DNA of 64,000 bases, taken from NCBI RefSeq assembly GCF_005233845.1, contig NZ_SZQL01000001.1, positions 640,158 through 704,157 on the forward strand, in the 5' to 3' direction. The position numbers and the translations under genes were made by a program. Positions within the stretch are counted from its first letter, which is position 1, and each line of letters begins with the position of its first letter. The stretch is from Ilyomonas limi (GTDB lineage Bacteria > Bacteroidota > Bacteroidia > Chitinophagales > Chitinophagaceae). Shown here piece by piece: positions 44,677 through 54,468 of the stretch. The notes under the pieces are model-generated. The model was not told the DNA's origin and ran no database searches. It saw nothing but the letters and a program-made list of their open reading frames with translations.

Positions 44677-44893
44677 AAGAAAATGTGTTTTGAAAGAATA
44701 TTGGATAATTAAAATTTGATTAAGCTCTGTTGTTGTTAGAGGTCTTTTTTTGTTTTAATATTTACTGCTGAACTAATATTGCATTTTGTTGCTTAAGACT
44801 TACAAATTTAGTTGTTACACTATTGTTTTGTAAGCCTGTAGAGGCAATAAGTTGAATTTTAAGCTAAATTTATTCTGCGATTTAATCCTACAA

Positions 44894-45682
44894 ATGGAAA
44901 CTGTAACAGATATACGCATCAGAGCCTTTAGGGCAACAGAAGAACCCGAGACATGCAGGAGGTATATACAAGGCCATAGAAAAGTATTATCTATTTATGG
45001 TATAGAAAACATTACATCTAATACGGATGATTGGTTATATAATCCTTCCATATTTGTAATTGTTGTTGAATCGGCAGATGGAGAAAAGCTGTATGGGGGA
45101 GCAAGAGTTCAGGCAGTTGATGGCATCACTCCCCTGCCATTGGAAGATGCTACCGGCGATATGGACAGCAGAATTTATGAAGTTGTAAGTAAGTATGCCC
45201 GCAATGGTGTTGCCGAAGCTTCGGGGCTATGGAACTCAAGAGAAGTTGCCGGATTAGGTATTGGAAGTTTATTTCCCTCGAGGTGTGCAATAGTTATTTT
45301 AGAGCAACTTGGACTATCGGCTTTGCTTACTTTATCCTCGCCTGCAACAGTAAGATTTAACCAATGGCTGGGTTTAAGACCATTGGTAGAAGTGGGAAAC
45401 CAGGGTACATTTTACTATCCAAAGCTCGACCTGATTGCCACTGCCTGTGTTATGGAAAATGCTGCCACCTTAGAAGATGCACATCCCCGGGAGCGCGAAA
45501 AGCTGCTTTATTTAAGGTCTAACTTACAGTGTAATATTACTGAGAAATCGCCGTTCAAGAACTTATTTGTGAATGTACACTACGATCTCACTATAGCTTC
45601 AGCAGATAAGAATGAATTCAAAATCCAGTACGATTTCGAAGATCTGAAGAGCAGGCACATTAAAGATAAGGCTAAACCTTAA
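44894..45682 (+). CDS. GNAT/autoinducer-synthase-like acyltransferase (putative)
   Basis: A 262-residue soluble protein with the pattern of a GNAT-type fold: GGARVQ strand, a central GVAEASGLWNSREVAGLGIG core (about 116-135), SRCAIVILEQLG helix and LGLRPLVEVGNQGTFYYP strand. The E-x-S-x-x-x-x-S-R pattern recalls acyl-homoserine-lactone-synthase relatives. There is no signal peptide. The start at 44894 is preferred to a TTG 14 codons earlier. It is followed by an FAD oxidoreductase and a sensor kinase on the same strand, which suggests signal synthesis plus sensing. Substrate unknown; family assignment rests on pattern only. Confidence 0.55.
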   Translation: METVTDIRIRAFRATEEPETCRRYIQGHRKVLSIYGIENITSNTDDWLYNPSIFVIVVESADGEKLYGGARVQAVDGITPLPLEDATGDMDSRIYEVVSKYARNGVAEASGLWNSREVAGLGIGSLFPSRCAIVILEQLGLSALLTLSSPATVRFNQWLGLRPLVEVGNQGTFYYPKLDLIATACVMENAATLEDAHPREREKLLYLRSNLQCNITEKSPFKNLFVNVHYDLTIASADKNEFKIQYDFEDLKSRHIKDKAKP

Positions 45683-45919
45683 AATCTTATTTAGATTAAC
45701 ATACATGGATCTTTATAGCCTTAATAAATAGTTATTTTGACAAATAATTTGCACTAAATGTGCGGCCGGGGTAGAAGCAATAAGATAAATGGAATTAACA
45801 ACTTAACAAAAAACTGAATAGTTTTCAGGCACTTCCTTTATTGGTGTTATACAACTCTGCACAACTATATACCTGTTAAGGCACTTATATATTAAGTTAC
45901 TACTATAAAGTTTTTTATT

Positions 45920-47527
45920 ATGAATTTTCAAATAATGATTGATGAGTTTATAAATGCGATAGGAAGAGATTATGTAATAGAAGATAAATCATATATACAT
46001 GAGGCTGAACTTACTAATTATAAAACATCAGCATCAATTGCACTGGTGCTGATGCCCGGTAATACAGAAGAGCTAAGGCAGTGTATCTTAATTGCAAAAA
46101 AGTATAAACAACCTGTTTATACAGTGAGCAGAGGAAAAAACTGGGGATATGGCTCCCGCGTGCCTGTAACCGATAATAATGTTTTAATCGAATTAAAACG
46201 ATTGAACAGGATAGTTGATTTTGATGAAAAACATGCTTATATAACGGTAGAGCCGGGCGTAACTTTCGACCAGGTTTTTGACTTCTTAAGAGAAAAAAAT
46301 TCAGAGCTCATCATTAGCTCAACTGGCGGTAATCGCAACTCAAGCATGCTGGCAAATGCTTTGGAAAGAGGGATTGGTACAGGACTATATGCAGAAAGGT
46401 TTAGTAATGTATGTGGTTTAGAAGTATTGTTGCCTAATGGAGATATAATAGCTACGAGCTTTGAAAGGTATGGTAACTATAAAACCGGTAAGTTGTTTCG
46501 GTGGGGATTAGGACCTACTTTAGACGGGCTTTTTTCACAATCGAACATGGGTATTGTTACAAAAATGACTTTGTGGCTGATGAAAACTCCACCCCATTTA
46601 AGCCTTATTTTTTATAAGGTAAATGATATTACAAAATTAAAACTGGTAATAGATGAGTTGCAGCTAATGGCAATGGAAGGACTCGTGCGTCCTACCATTA
46701 CACTATACAATGATATACGTATCATTACAAGTCTTGTTCAGTATCCGTTTAATCAGTATAGCCCCGAAAAAACAGATGCCGACGAACTGATGAGGCAAAT
46801 AAAACAATCTATACCTACGCTTGGGCAAATGGTAGGCGATTGGAACGGCGAAATAAGCATCAGAGCGGAGAATGAAGAACATGCTGCTATTCAGTACAAG
46901 ATTGTGCAGGAAAGATTAAAAAATTATGTAGAAGACTTTACTATTACTCATACAACTAAAGAGGAGATACTAAAGTCTTTTCAGGAGCACTATAATGCTA
47001 AAGAAAAAAATCTTGCACAGCCCACGCTTACCTCTTTTTTGATTAAAAAATATACCGGCATACCCGATAATGCTGCTATACGGCAAACTTATTGGCGCAA
47101 GCGTTCGCCCATGCCAGCAGATTTAAATCCTGACAGGGATAAATGTGGTCTTATTTGGATATGTCCGGTTGTTCCGTTCAGCGGCGAAGATGTTTTAAGT
47201 GCAATTGCTATTATAAAAGAGGTAATAAAAAAGTATGCTTTTGAGCCTGCTGTTTCTTTGCAGTGCACTACAGAGCGGTGTATCAATGTTATTGCTTCTT
47301 TTTGCTGGGATAGGGAGGTTGCGGGCGAAGATGAAATGGCAGAAAAATGCTATTTTGAAGTTTCCAGCTTGTTGAATGAAAAGGGCTACTTCAGCTACCG
47401 GGGCAGTACGCTGGCAATGAGTAAATATAGCAGTGATAATAATGCTTATGATACCTTTGTAGAAACTTTAAAAAATACAATAGATCCTGATGGTATTTTA
47501 TCACCAGGAAGATATGTTGCTGTATAA
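45920..47527 (+). CDS. FAD-dependent oxidoreductase of the VAO/PCMH family
   Basis: A 535-residue flavoprotein related to 4-cresol dehydrogenase and vanillyl-alcohol oxidase. The FAD-binding half (about 1-230) has ALVLMPGNTEELRQC, SRGKNWGYGSRVP, ITVEPGVTFDQVFDFL, SSTGGNRNSSMLANALERG and LFSQSNMGIVTKMTLWLM. The substrate half follows (about 240-500), ending with NTIDPDGILSPGRY, the family's terminal motif. It probably oxidises an aromatic or similar alcohol with FAD. It lies between the acyltransferase-like gene and the kinase, so it may modify the product. No signal peptide. Confidence 0.85.
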   Translation: MNFQIMIDEFINAIGRDYVIEDKSYIHEAELTNYKTSASIALVLMPGNTEELRQCILIAKKYKQPVYTVSRGKNWGYGSRVPVTDNNVLIELKRLNRIVDFDEKHAYITVEPGVTFDQVFDFLREKNSELIISSTGGNRNSSMLANALERGIGTGLYAERFSNVCGLEVLLPNGDIIATSFERYGNYKTGKLFRWGLGPTLDGLFSQSNMGIVTKMTLWLMKTPPHLSLIFYKVNDITKLKLVIDELQLMAMEGLVRPTITLYNDIRIITSLVQYPFNQYSPEKTDADELMRQIKQSIPTLGQMVGDWNGEISIRAENEEHAAIQYKIVQERLKNYVEDFTITHTTKEEILKSFQEHYNAKEKNLAQPTLTSFLIKKYTGIPDNAAIRQTYWRKRSPMPADLNPDRDKCGLIWICPVVPFSGEDVLSAIAIIKEVIKKYAFEPAVSLQCTTERCINVIASFCWDREVAGEDEMAEKCYFEVSSLLNEKGYFSYRGSTLAMSKYSSDNNAYDTFVETLKNTIDPDGILSPGRYVAV

Positions 47528-47566
47528 TTATCAATATCCAATAAGTTCAATGTCAAATACTGTTCA

Positions 47567-49699
47567 ATGAAGTTCATAACCATCATTCTTTTTTGTTTTT
47601 GTTCTCTTTTTTTAAAAGCGCAGGTCAGCACATTTGCGTACAATCAGAATAAAAACTTGCAGATCGGTAAGGGCGTGCTTGTATTGGAGGATAAAACAAA
47701 TGCTTTAACACTATCCGATGTTATAAAAAGTAAGGACTTCAGGCAATATAACAAACAGGTAATTAACCTGGGAGTATCATCTTCAACTTTTTGGATACAA
47801 TTCTCCATTTTAAATAATTCCAGCGAGAGCAATCTATTACTCGACATTGCACAACCCATAATCAATTTAGCTGAACTCTATACAATTAATGAAAATGGAG
47901 AATTTGTAGTGCAAAAGGCTGGTACTTCTATGTCACTAGATAAGAGGTATTACAAACATCAGAACCTGGTTTATAACTTGAGGGTACCTCCGCATGAATC
48001 GAGGATGCTCTTTTTAAAAGTTAAGTCTTCTACCCAAATTATTTTGCCCATGACTGTAGGCAAGATGCAATCTGTTTTCCAGTCGTTAGCCAATAAGGAT
48101 ATGCTATTCGGTATTTTCTTTGGGGTAGTCTTTTGTATGTTTTTTTACAATATTTTCATCTTTTTTACTGTACGGGATAATATCTATATTTATTATGTAA
48201 TTTATATTTTGCTCGTGGCATTATCGCAATGTTCGCTAACTGGTTACTCCTTTAGGTACTTATGGCCAAATTCAACATGGCTTGCACAAAATAGCGTGAT
48301 GATGCTAACCAACCTCGGAGGCATTGCTGCCTGTGTATTTACAAAGAAATTCTTGCATACAAAATCGTACTTACCAAAGCTTGATAAGCTATTTAATGTA
48401 ATCATATCCATATTTGCCTTATCGCTTGTATTATTCTTTATAAACTTAAAGCAGCAAAGCTTTATTATCATGCAAAATTGTACGTTGCTTGCTGCCGTGT
48501 ACATTATAGTGCTTGCGCTGCTTACGCTTAAAAAGGGCTATCGTCCGGCTAAATATTTTCTATTTGCCTGGATATGTATATGCATGGGAGCTGCAATTGT
48601 AGTTTTAAAAGATTATGGGGTTATACCTATCAATGCTTTTACCTCCGATGCATTAGAGGCAGGATTTGCGGCAGAGGTAATTTTACTGGCTTTCGCTTTG
48701 GCTGATAAAATAAATGTTTATAAGCTGGAAAAAGAACAATCGCAGGCAGAGTCATTGCGCATTTCAAAAGAAAATGAATGGCTGATACAGCAGCAAAACA
48801 TTATTCTGGAACAAAAAATTACCGAACGCACAAAGGCACTGGAGCAAACGTTGAATGAACTTAAAGATGCCCAGATACAACTGGTAGAATCGGAGAAAAT
48901 GGCTTCCTTAGGTCAGCTTACGGCAGGCATTGCACACGAGATAAACAATCCCATTAACTTTGTAAAAAGTAATGTAAAGCCATTGCAAATGGATGTGCGC
49001 GATTTATTTGAATTAATAAGTCGTTATCAGAAGTTACATACGGCGGCAGAGAAGAAGGAGTTGCCGATGCTAAACGAAATAAAATCGTTTGAGGAAGCAA
49101 TTGACCCTGATTTTATAAAAGAAGAAATTCAAAGCCTGATTGGCGGTATAGAAGAGGGCGCAGAACGTACTGCAGAAATAGTGCGCAGCCTGCGCAATTT
49201 TAGCCGTTTGGATGAAAGTGAGCTAAAAGTAGCCAACGTGCACGAAGGCATAGACAGTACACTGGTACTGCTAAAAAACACGATACCTGATTACATAAAA
49301 ATTAGTAAATGTTTTGATGCCGATGGCGATATTGAGTGTTATCCCAGCAAGCTCAACCAGGTGTTTATGAATATTCTTACCAATGCTATCCAGGCAATAA
49401 AAGCAAAAGAGAACATTGGGAATGAAGATATTGTTATAAGTACGCGTACTGTTGACAGGCACATGGAAATAAGTATAAAAGACTCGGGCCTAGGCATGAC
49501 AGAAGAAGTAAGGCATAAAATATTCGATCCTTTCTTTACTACCAAAGAAGTAGGCGAAGGCACCGGACTTGGTATGTCCATTACCTTTAAAATTATTGAA
49601 AAACACCAAGGAAAAATTACTGTTGTTTCAGCGCCCGGATGTGGTACTGAAATTGTTATTAGCATACCCTACCAGCAACCCAATATTACAAACGAATGA
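47567..49699 (+). CDS. 7TMR-DISM sensor histidine kinase
   Basis: A 710-residue kinase: signal peptide (1-19), an extracytoplasmic 7TMR-DISM ligand domain (about 20-180), seven TM helices (about 183-385), a coiled coil (about 385-445) and a HisKA/HATPase core. The H-box is MASLGQLTAGIAHEINNPINF (H near 463); N-box FMNILTNAIQAI; G1 DSGLGM and G2 GEGTGLGMSI. All are intact, so it should autophosphorylate. The DISM domain likely binds a small extracellular ligand. The stop TGA overlaps the ATG of the next gene by 4 nt (ATGA), so they are coupled. Confidence 0.92.
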   Translation: MKFITIILFCFCSLFLKAQVSTFAYNQNKNLQIGKGVLVLEDKTNALTLSDVIKSKDFRQYNKQVINLGVSSSTFWIQFSILNNSSESNLLLDIAQPIINLAELYTINENGEFVVQKAGTSMSLDKRYYKHQNLVYNLRVPPHESRMLFLKVKSSTQIILPMTVGKMQSVFQSLANKDMLFGIFFGVVFCMFFYNIFIFFTVRDNIYIYYVIYILLVALSQCSLTGYSFRYLWPNSTWLAQNSVMMLTNLGGIAACVFTKKFLHTKSYLPKLDKLFNVIISIFALSLVLFFINLKQQSFIIMQNCTLLAAVYIIVLALLTLKKGYRPAKYFLFAWICICMGAAIVVLKDYGVIPINAFTSDALEAGFAAEVILLAFALADKINVYKLEKEQSQAESLRISKENEWLIQQQNIILEQKITERTKALEQTLNELKDAQIQLVESEKMASLGQLTAGIAHEINNPINFVKSNVKPLQMDVRDLFELISRYQKLHTAAEKKELPMLNEIKSFEEAIDPDFIKEEIQSLIGGIEEGAERTAEIVRSLRNFSRLDESELKVANVHEGIDSTLVLLKNTIPDYIKISKCFDADGDIECYPSKLNQVFMNILTNAIQAIKAKENIGNEDIVISTRTVDRHMEISIKDSGLGMTEEVRHKIFDPFFTTKEVGEGTGLGMSITFKIIEKHQGKITVVSAPGCGTEIVISIPYQQPNITNE

Positions 49700-50802
49700 C
49701 GCCCAACAAAGAACGAATCCAAATATTATATGTAGATGACGAAAGCAGGAATCTTACTGCCTTTAAAGCCAGCTTTAGAAGAAGTTACGATATTTTAACT
49801 GCTACATCTGCTGCCGAAGGTGCACAGTTGCTCAAAGAAAATCCGGTGCACATCATTATTGCCGACCAACGTATGCCGCAGATGACAGGCGTAGAATTTT
49901 TTCAGTCTATCCGTAAAACGTACCCTAACGCAGTTCGCATATTACTTACCGGTTATACTGATGTAAACATTATTGTGGATGCTATAAATAAAGGCGAGAT
50001 ATTCCGCTTTATTAACAAGCCCTGGAATGAGTTTGAAATGCACAACGCCATTAAAAATGCGTATGAGCTATACACAGTGCGCACACAGTTGTACCAGAAG
50101 GTAGAAGAGCTGGAAAAATCAAACCATGAGCTCAACCGCCTTGTGTATAGCACCTCGCACGACTTACGCTCGCCGCTGGCTTCTATTATCAGCATTATTA
50201 ATCTTGCCAAGATAGATTCATCGCCCGAAGATTACGTTAACTACTTCAATATGATAGAATCCTGTGCTACCCGCATGGATACTTTCATTCTCAAGATTAT
50301 TGAATATTACAAAAGTGTACGCGTAAATGATGAATTATCATTCATAGATTTTAAGCAACTGGTGCAGGAGTGTGTTGACCTTTGCAGCATACAAAATATT
50401 AAAATTAATTTCAAACAGAACATATCGCAGCCGGTGCCTTTTCGTTCCGATGGTTTCAGGCTATCTGTAGTGCTCAACAATTTGCTGTCCAATGCAGTTA
50501 AGTACCAGAAGCCATCGGAGCCTAATCCGCTTGTCAATATTAAGGTAAACGTAAACACCAGCTATGCCACTATTATTATTGAAGATAATGGCATAGGCAT
50601 ACAAGCGCAGAACTTAGAGAACGTCTTCCAGATGTTCTTCCGCAGCACCAAAAATGCTACAGGTTTAGGCATTGGGTTGTATATTGTACAAGAAGCTATA
50701 TCGCGCCTTGGTGGAAAAATAGATGTAAAGTCGGAGTATGGTGTAGGCACTGCTTTTCATTTGCAAATACCCAACCGTTTTGAAGAAAATGGTAATAACT
50801 AA
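49696..50802 (+). CDS. Receiver-histidine kinase hybrid protein
   Basis: A 368-residue cytoplasmic protein: receiver domain (1-125; D14-D15, phosphoacceptor D57 in IADQRMPQMTG, K near 109 in INKPWNEFE) then a histidine kinase core (about 145-365) with H-box STSHDLRSPLASI, N-box VVLNNLLSNAVKY, G1 IEDNGIGI and G2 GLGIGLYIV. The order receiver-then-kinase suggests it relays a phosphoryl group from the 7TM kinase into a second kinase step. Its start overlaps the kinase stop (ATGA). The receiver is a paralogue of the protein at 44224. Confidence 0.92.
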   Translation: MTPNKERIQILYVDDESRNLTAFKASFRRSYDILTATSAAEGAQLLKENPVHIIIADQRMPQMTGVEFFQSIRKTYPNAVRILLTGYTDVNIIVDAINKGEIFRFINKPWNEFEMHNAIKNAYELYTVRTQLYQKVEELEKSNHELNRLVYSTSHDLRSPLASIISIINLAKIDSSPEDYVNYFNMIESCATRMDTFILKIIEYYKSVRVNDELSFIDFKQLVQECVDLCSIQNIKINFKQNISQPVPFRSDGFRLSVVLNNLLSNAVKYQKPSEPNPLVNIKVNVNTSYATIIIEDNGIGIQAQNLENVFQMFFRSTKNATGLGIGLYIVQEAISRLGGKIDVKSEYGVGTAFHLQIPNRFEENGNN

Positions 50803-50940
50803 GTAGTAGTTGTAAGTGAATTAAGCCAGTTAAAATTTTACCTGCTAAAGTTATAGCCTGTTTTAATTTTTGCAGCTAACAAATACAGGAATTATCACTC
50901 CGATCATGATAATTGCACAGCAATAAATCTTCAAAAGCAA

Positions 50941-51327
50941 TTATTCCAGCACTGCATCCGCTTCTATCTCTACCAATAGCTTTTTATCAATCAAAGCCGT
51001 TACTTCTACAATAGTTGCTGCCGGACGAATGTTTGCAAAAAATTCTCCCTGTGCTTTCAGTACTTCTTCATAACGGCTCATGTCGGTAATAAAGATGCGT
51101 AGCCTTACTATATCATTCAAGGTTGCGCCGGCTTGCTGCAATGCTTTTTCTATTTTTTGGTAAATAAAAACCGTTTGCGCATACAAATCATTTTCACCAA
51201 CTATATTGCTTGCTTCATCTACTGCTGTTGTACCCGATACAGCTATCACATTGCCTACTTTTACAGCACGGCTGTAGCCATATAAAGTTTCCCATTTAGT
51301 ACCTGAGGAGATGAGTTGTTTATTCAT
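50941..51327 (-). CDS. RidA family protein
   Basis: A 128-residue YjgF/YER057c/UK114-type protein; most members hydrolyse reactive enamine/imine intermediates from PLP enzymes. AVSGTTAVDEASNIVG, QTVFIYQKIEKALQQAG and VTALIDKKLLVEIEADAVL are characteristic. A family arginine that binds the carboxylate is probably present in RPAATIVEV. Single gene, with unknown specific substrate. Confidence 0.9.
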   Translation of the reverse strand: MNKQLISSGTKWETLYGYSRAVKVGNVIAVSGTTAVDEASNIVGENDLYAQTVFIYQKIEKALQQAGATLNDIVRLRIFITDMSRYEEVLKAQGEFFANIRPAATIVEVTALIDKKLLVEIEADAVLE

Positions 51328-51426
51328 GTTAATGCTTAAGGTTAAAATATTTAAGTACCTGTCTTTTACTGCAATGCATCATTTATTGCTAACTCATTTA
51401 CCGTTCCTCATTCACAAACTTACCAC

Positions 51427-52860
51427 TCACAAAGTAATATTATACACTCTATCCAAATTTGCTTTCACCGATATTTTACCGCCTTCTTTGGTGGTTACAG
51501 AGCGTACAATCTCCGGTTGCTTTTTTTCATTGTAACTACCCGGGTCCCATACCCCATTTCTGTTGGTATCGTATAGCATACGCAGATCGTACTCGCCTGG
51601 TCTGAAAAACTTGCGGTACCACTCATACGAGGTTAAAGATATAGCTTCTATTATCTCATCGTTTTGCAATATCTGTAACACCGGGTGCAATGCTGTATCC
51701 AAATTTTGAAAGCGCAGGCGTATGCTGCCGTAGTCGCTTTCTTTCATCGTAGTAAACTGAAGCGTATCATTCGTCTCCAATATTCTGCCGCTTGAATCGG
51801 CTACAGCATTGCTATCGATTGTAAGGGCATATGCTGTATTGGGCTTCCAGGGGTACGATACTATAAGCCTGGTGGCAGTAGAGTCCAGCGTTAAACGCAT
51901 ACCCGGCAACCCTACATAATTGGTATCTGTGAAACGAATTTTTGTACTATCAACCGTTTTTAGTGTATCACTAAAAGTAAGCACTAAATTGCCTAAGAAA
52001 TCCTGTCGCTCGCTCTCCAGGCTGTTAGTCATTTTTAGCGTACTGTCCTCTATTTTTTTTGCACCTTTCCTGGGCACATTATCATTGGTATTGGGCAGTG
52101 TTGTTTTCTTTTCTTCAGCTTTAAACTCGGCATACGCATACAGGGTTACTGCAGAAGTAGTATCGTTGAGATAAACAGGGTGGTTTAAAAAAGCAAATAA
52201 TTTAGTGCTGTCATCATAGCGTTTGGTGTAATCGTTGGGCAAGGCAAATACATTAAAGCTATCAGTTGGCAGGTTGTAAAAATAAAAGTTGCCTTTGCTA
52301 TCCAGCTTTGTATAGTAGCGCGGCGGCAGCTTTTTAATAGCTGTGTCATTTAAATTACGTTGCAATACTACTATCAGTGTACTATCTACTTTACCGCTCT
52401 GCGCCAGCAAAACCTTGCCATTCAGCTTATTATCATCCAGCCTGGTGCCGGTGGAAAACACGTATCTGAATGCAGAATCTGCATTGCCTTCGTTAATGTC
52501 TTTCAGTGATTTGCCAAAGTTGATCGTATAAGTCATGTTGGGTTCCAGCGTGTCTTTCAATTTAATAGTTACAGTGCGCAGCTTGCTGGTAATCTCCGGC
52601 TGAACAACTGGGTTAGGCCATATCACTACATTCTCAGTTGGATTATCTGCCGTTACATATTCATCAAAGTTGAGTGTAATTTTTTTAACGTTAAAATGTA
52701 GCGATGAGTCTGCCGGTGTAGCTACTATCAGCACGGGCGGTAACGTATCCTTAGGCCCGCCGGTGGGTGGAATAATATTGGCGCACGAAGTGCCCAACAA
52801 AGCTATGCAAAGCAACAGGCAGGCAGGCAGGAGTGCAGCAACTATTGTATTTTTATTCAT
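51427..52860 (-). CDS. Ig-like-domain lipoprotein
   Basis: A 477-residue lipoprotein: signal with lipobox LLGTSC (Cys near 26) then GGPKDTLPPVLIVATPADSS, a bacterial Ig-like (SbsA-type) domain (about 40-140, FDEYVT..., NFGKSLKDINEGN), and further beta-rich domains including a second Ig-like segment (about 275-370, LVLTFSDTLKTVD) and a C-terminal DTNRNGVWDPGSYNEKKQPE near 430-450. Such proteins are conserved in Bacteroidota, probably surface or outer membrane; function unknown. Confidence 0.75.
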   Translation of the reverse strand: MNKNTIVAALLPACLLLCIALLGTSCANIIPPTGGPKDTLPPVLIVATPADSSLHFNVKKITLNFDEYVTADNPTENVVIWPNPVVQPEITSKLRTVTIKLKDTLEPNMTYTINFGKSLKDINEGNADSAFRYVFSTGTRLDDNKLNGKVLLAQSGKVDSTLIVVLQRNLNDTAIKKLPPRYYTKLDSKGNFYFYNLPTDSFNVFALPNDYTKRYDDSTKLFAFLNHPVYLNDTTSAVTLYAYAEFKAEEKKTTLPNTNDNVPRKGAKKIEDSTLKMTNSLESERQDFLGNLVLTFSDTLKTVDSTKIRFTDTNYVGLPGMRLTLDSTATRLIVSYPWKPNTAYALTIDSNAVADSSGRILETNDTLQFTTMKESDYGSIRLRFQNLDTALHPVLQILQNDEIIEAISLTSYEWYRKFFRPGEYDLRMLYDTNRNGVWDPGSYNEKKQPEIVRSVTTKEGGKISVKANLDRVYNITL

Positions 52861-53201
52861 GTATGTCCCTCAATAGTTGCAAACATAAGCTGTTTAAAAG
52901 CGCTGCATGGCAGGCTGTTGTTTTTTTGCAATATTTTTGAGTAGGGAAAATTTAAAGTTTAAGGTTTAATGTTCTGTGCTGCAACTTGCGCGGTCAAAAG
53001 TAATTTGCTGCCCAGACAAATGCTGTTTATCTCACTCTAAAAATCCACCAATAATTAAGTATTAAATATTCGTTCCTCAATATCCAATTGATCATTACCA
53101 AATCCCGTCTAACCTTAAGTTTCCCTTTCCATCTTTGGAAGAGAAGATATGGGTGAGGTCATTTCCCTTTTCCCCTTTACATTCGCACAAAAAGAGGTGT
53201 T
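52861..53201. other. Divergent intergenic region
   Basis: 341 bp holding the promoters of the Ig-like lipoprotein and the GNAT-like gene. CATCTTTG near 53131-53138 is one base off TANNTTTG and could serve the plus-strand gene. No RNA gene seen. Confidence 0.35.
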
Positions 53202-54377
53202 ATGCAATTGCTGCCTGTAACAAATGCTGCTATCGCTAAGGATTTTTTGAAAATAAATGTGCTGATGAATGCCGGCAATCCCAATTATATACGTCCGCTG
53301 GATAATGAAATCAATGAGGTTTTTGATAAAGTAAAAAACAAAAACTTTAAATATGGTGAGGCGGCACGTTGGATTTTAAAAGACGATGATGGCAAGCTCA
53401 TTGGTCGCATTGCTGCCTTTACCAATAGTAAATACATCAATAAAGGCACCGATTTCCCTACCGGCGGCGTTGGCTTTTTCGATTGCATTAACGATCAGCA
53501 GGCTGCTAATGCGCTTTTTGATGGTGCTAAAAAATGGCTGCAGGAGAAAGATATGGAAGCAATGGACGGACCTATCAACTTTGGCGATCGCGATAAGTGG
53601 TGGGGGCTAATGGTGGAAGGTTTTGACCGGGCGCCTATCTATGGCATGGCTTACAATCCGCCCTACTACGAGCAGTTATTTGAAGGGTATGGATTTAAAA
53701 ACTATTACGACCAATACTATTACGCTATGGGTGTGGATGATCCGCTGCCACCCAAGTTTGCAGAGCGCCATGCTAAGTTTAAAGCCAAGCCTGGCTACGA
53801 GGCAAAACACATCAGCATTAACAATCTTGAAGAGTATGCTCAGGATTTTGCTACCGTATATAATGCCGCCTGGGCACAGCACGGTGAGGCAAAAGAAATA
53901 ACCAAAGAGCAGGTAATGAAACTCTTCAATAAGATGAAGCCGATCATGGATGAGCGCATTATCTGGTTTGCTTATTATAAAGATGAGCCAATTGCTATGT
54001 GGATAAACATTCCTGACCTTAACCAATATTTTAAACACTTTAATGGCAGGTTTGGCTGGCTTGAAAAATTACGTCTCTTATGGATGAAACGGCAGGGGGA
54101 ATGTAAGGTGTTTACTGGTGTAGCCTTTGGTATTGTTCCAAAATTTCAGGCGCTGGGTATAGATAGTTTTATGATTCAGGAGGGCGGTTATCTCATTCAG
54201 CACAAAGGCTGGTATCATACGTATGAGATGGGCTGGGCCGGCGACTGGAACCCGAAGATGATTAATATTTATAAAAGTCTGGGCGCACACCAAAGCCGCC
54301 GTATGATAACGTACCGCTATATTTTTAACGAACAACAACATCCGTTTGAAAGGCATCCGGTGATGGAATATAAGTAA
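53202..54377 (+). CDS. GNAT-like protein of unknown substrate
   Basis: A 391-residue cytoplasmic protein. Its N-terminal part (DDDGKLIGRIAAF near 61-73) and C-terminal GVAFGIVPKFQALGIDSFMIQEGGYLI (about 306-332) resemble the two halves of a GNAT acetyltransferase fold, with the Q/R-x-x-G-x-G/A acetyl-CoA loop replaced by KFQALGID. The middle has conserved W- and Y-rich runs (INFGDRDKWWGLMVEGF). Similar proteins are common in Bacteroidota without known function. Single gene, convergent with queG. Confidence 0.7.
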   Translation: MQLLPVTNAAIAKDFLKINVLMNAGNPNYIRPLDNEINEVFDKVKNKNFKYGEAARWILKDDDGKLIGRIAAFTNSKYINKGTDFPTGGVGFFDCINDQQAANALFDGAKKWLQEKDMEAMDGPINFGDRDKWWGLMVEGFDRAPIYGMAYNPPYYEQLFEGYGFKNYYDQYYYAMGVDDPLPPKFAERHAKFKAKPGYEAKHISINNLEEYAQDFATVYNAAWAQHGEAKEITKEQVMKLFNKMKPIMDERIIWFAYYKDEPIAMWINIPDLNQYFKHFNGRFGWLEKLRLLWMKRQGECKVFTGVAFGIVPKFQALGIDSFMIQEGGYLIQHKGWYHTYEMGWAGDWNPKMINIYKSLGAHQSRRMITYRYIFNEQQHPFERHPVMEYK

Positions 54378-54468
54378 GAGGAGAAAGGTACAAGGAGTGG
54401 GAAACAAGGTTCAAGATACAAGCTGCAAGCTTAACTTTAGATATTGAACTTTAAACCTTCAACTGCAA

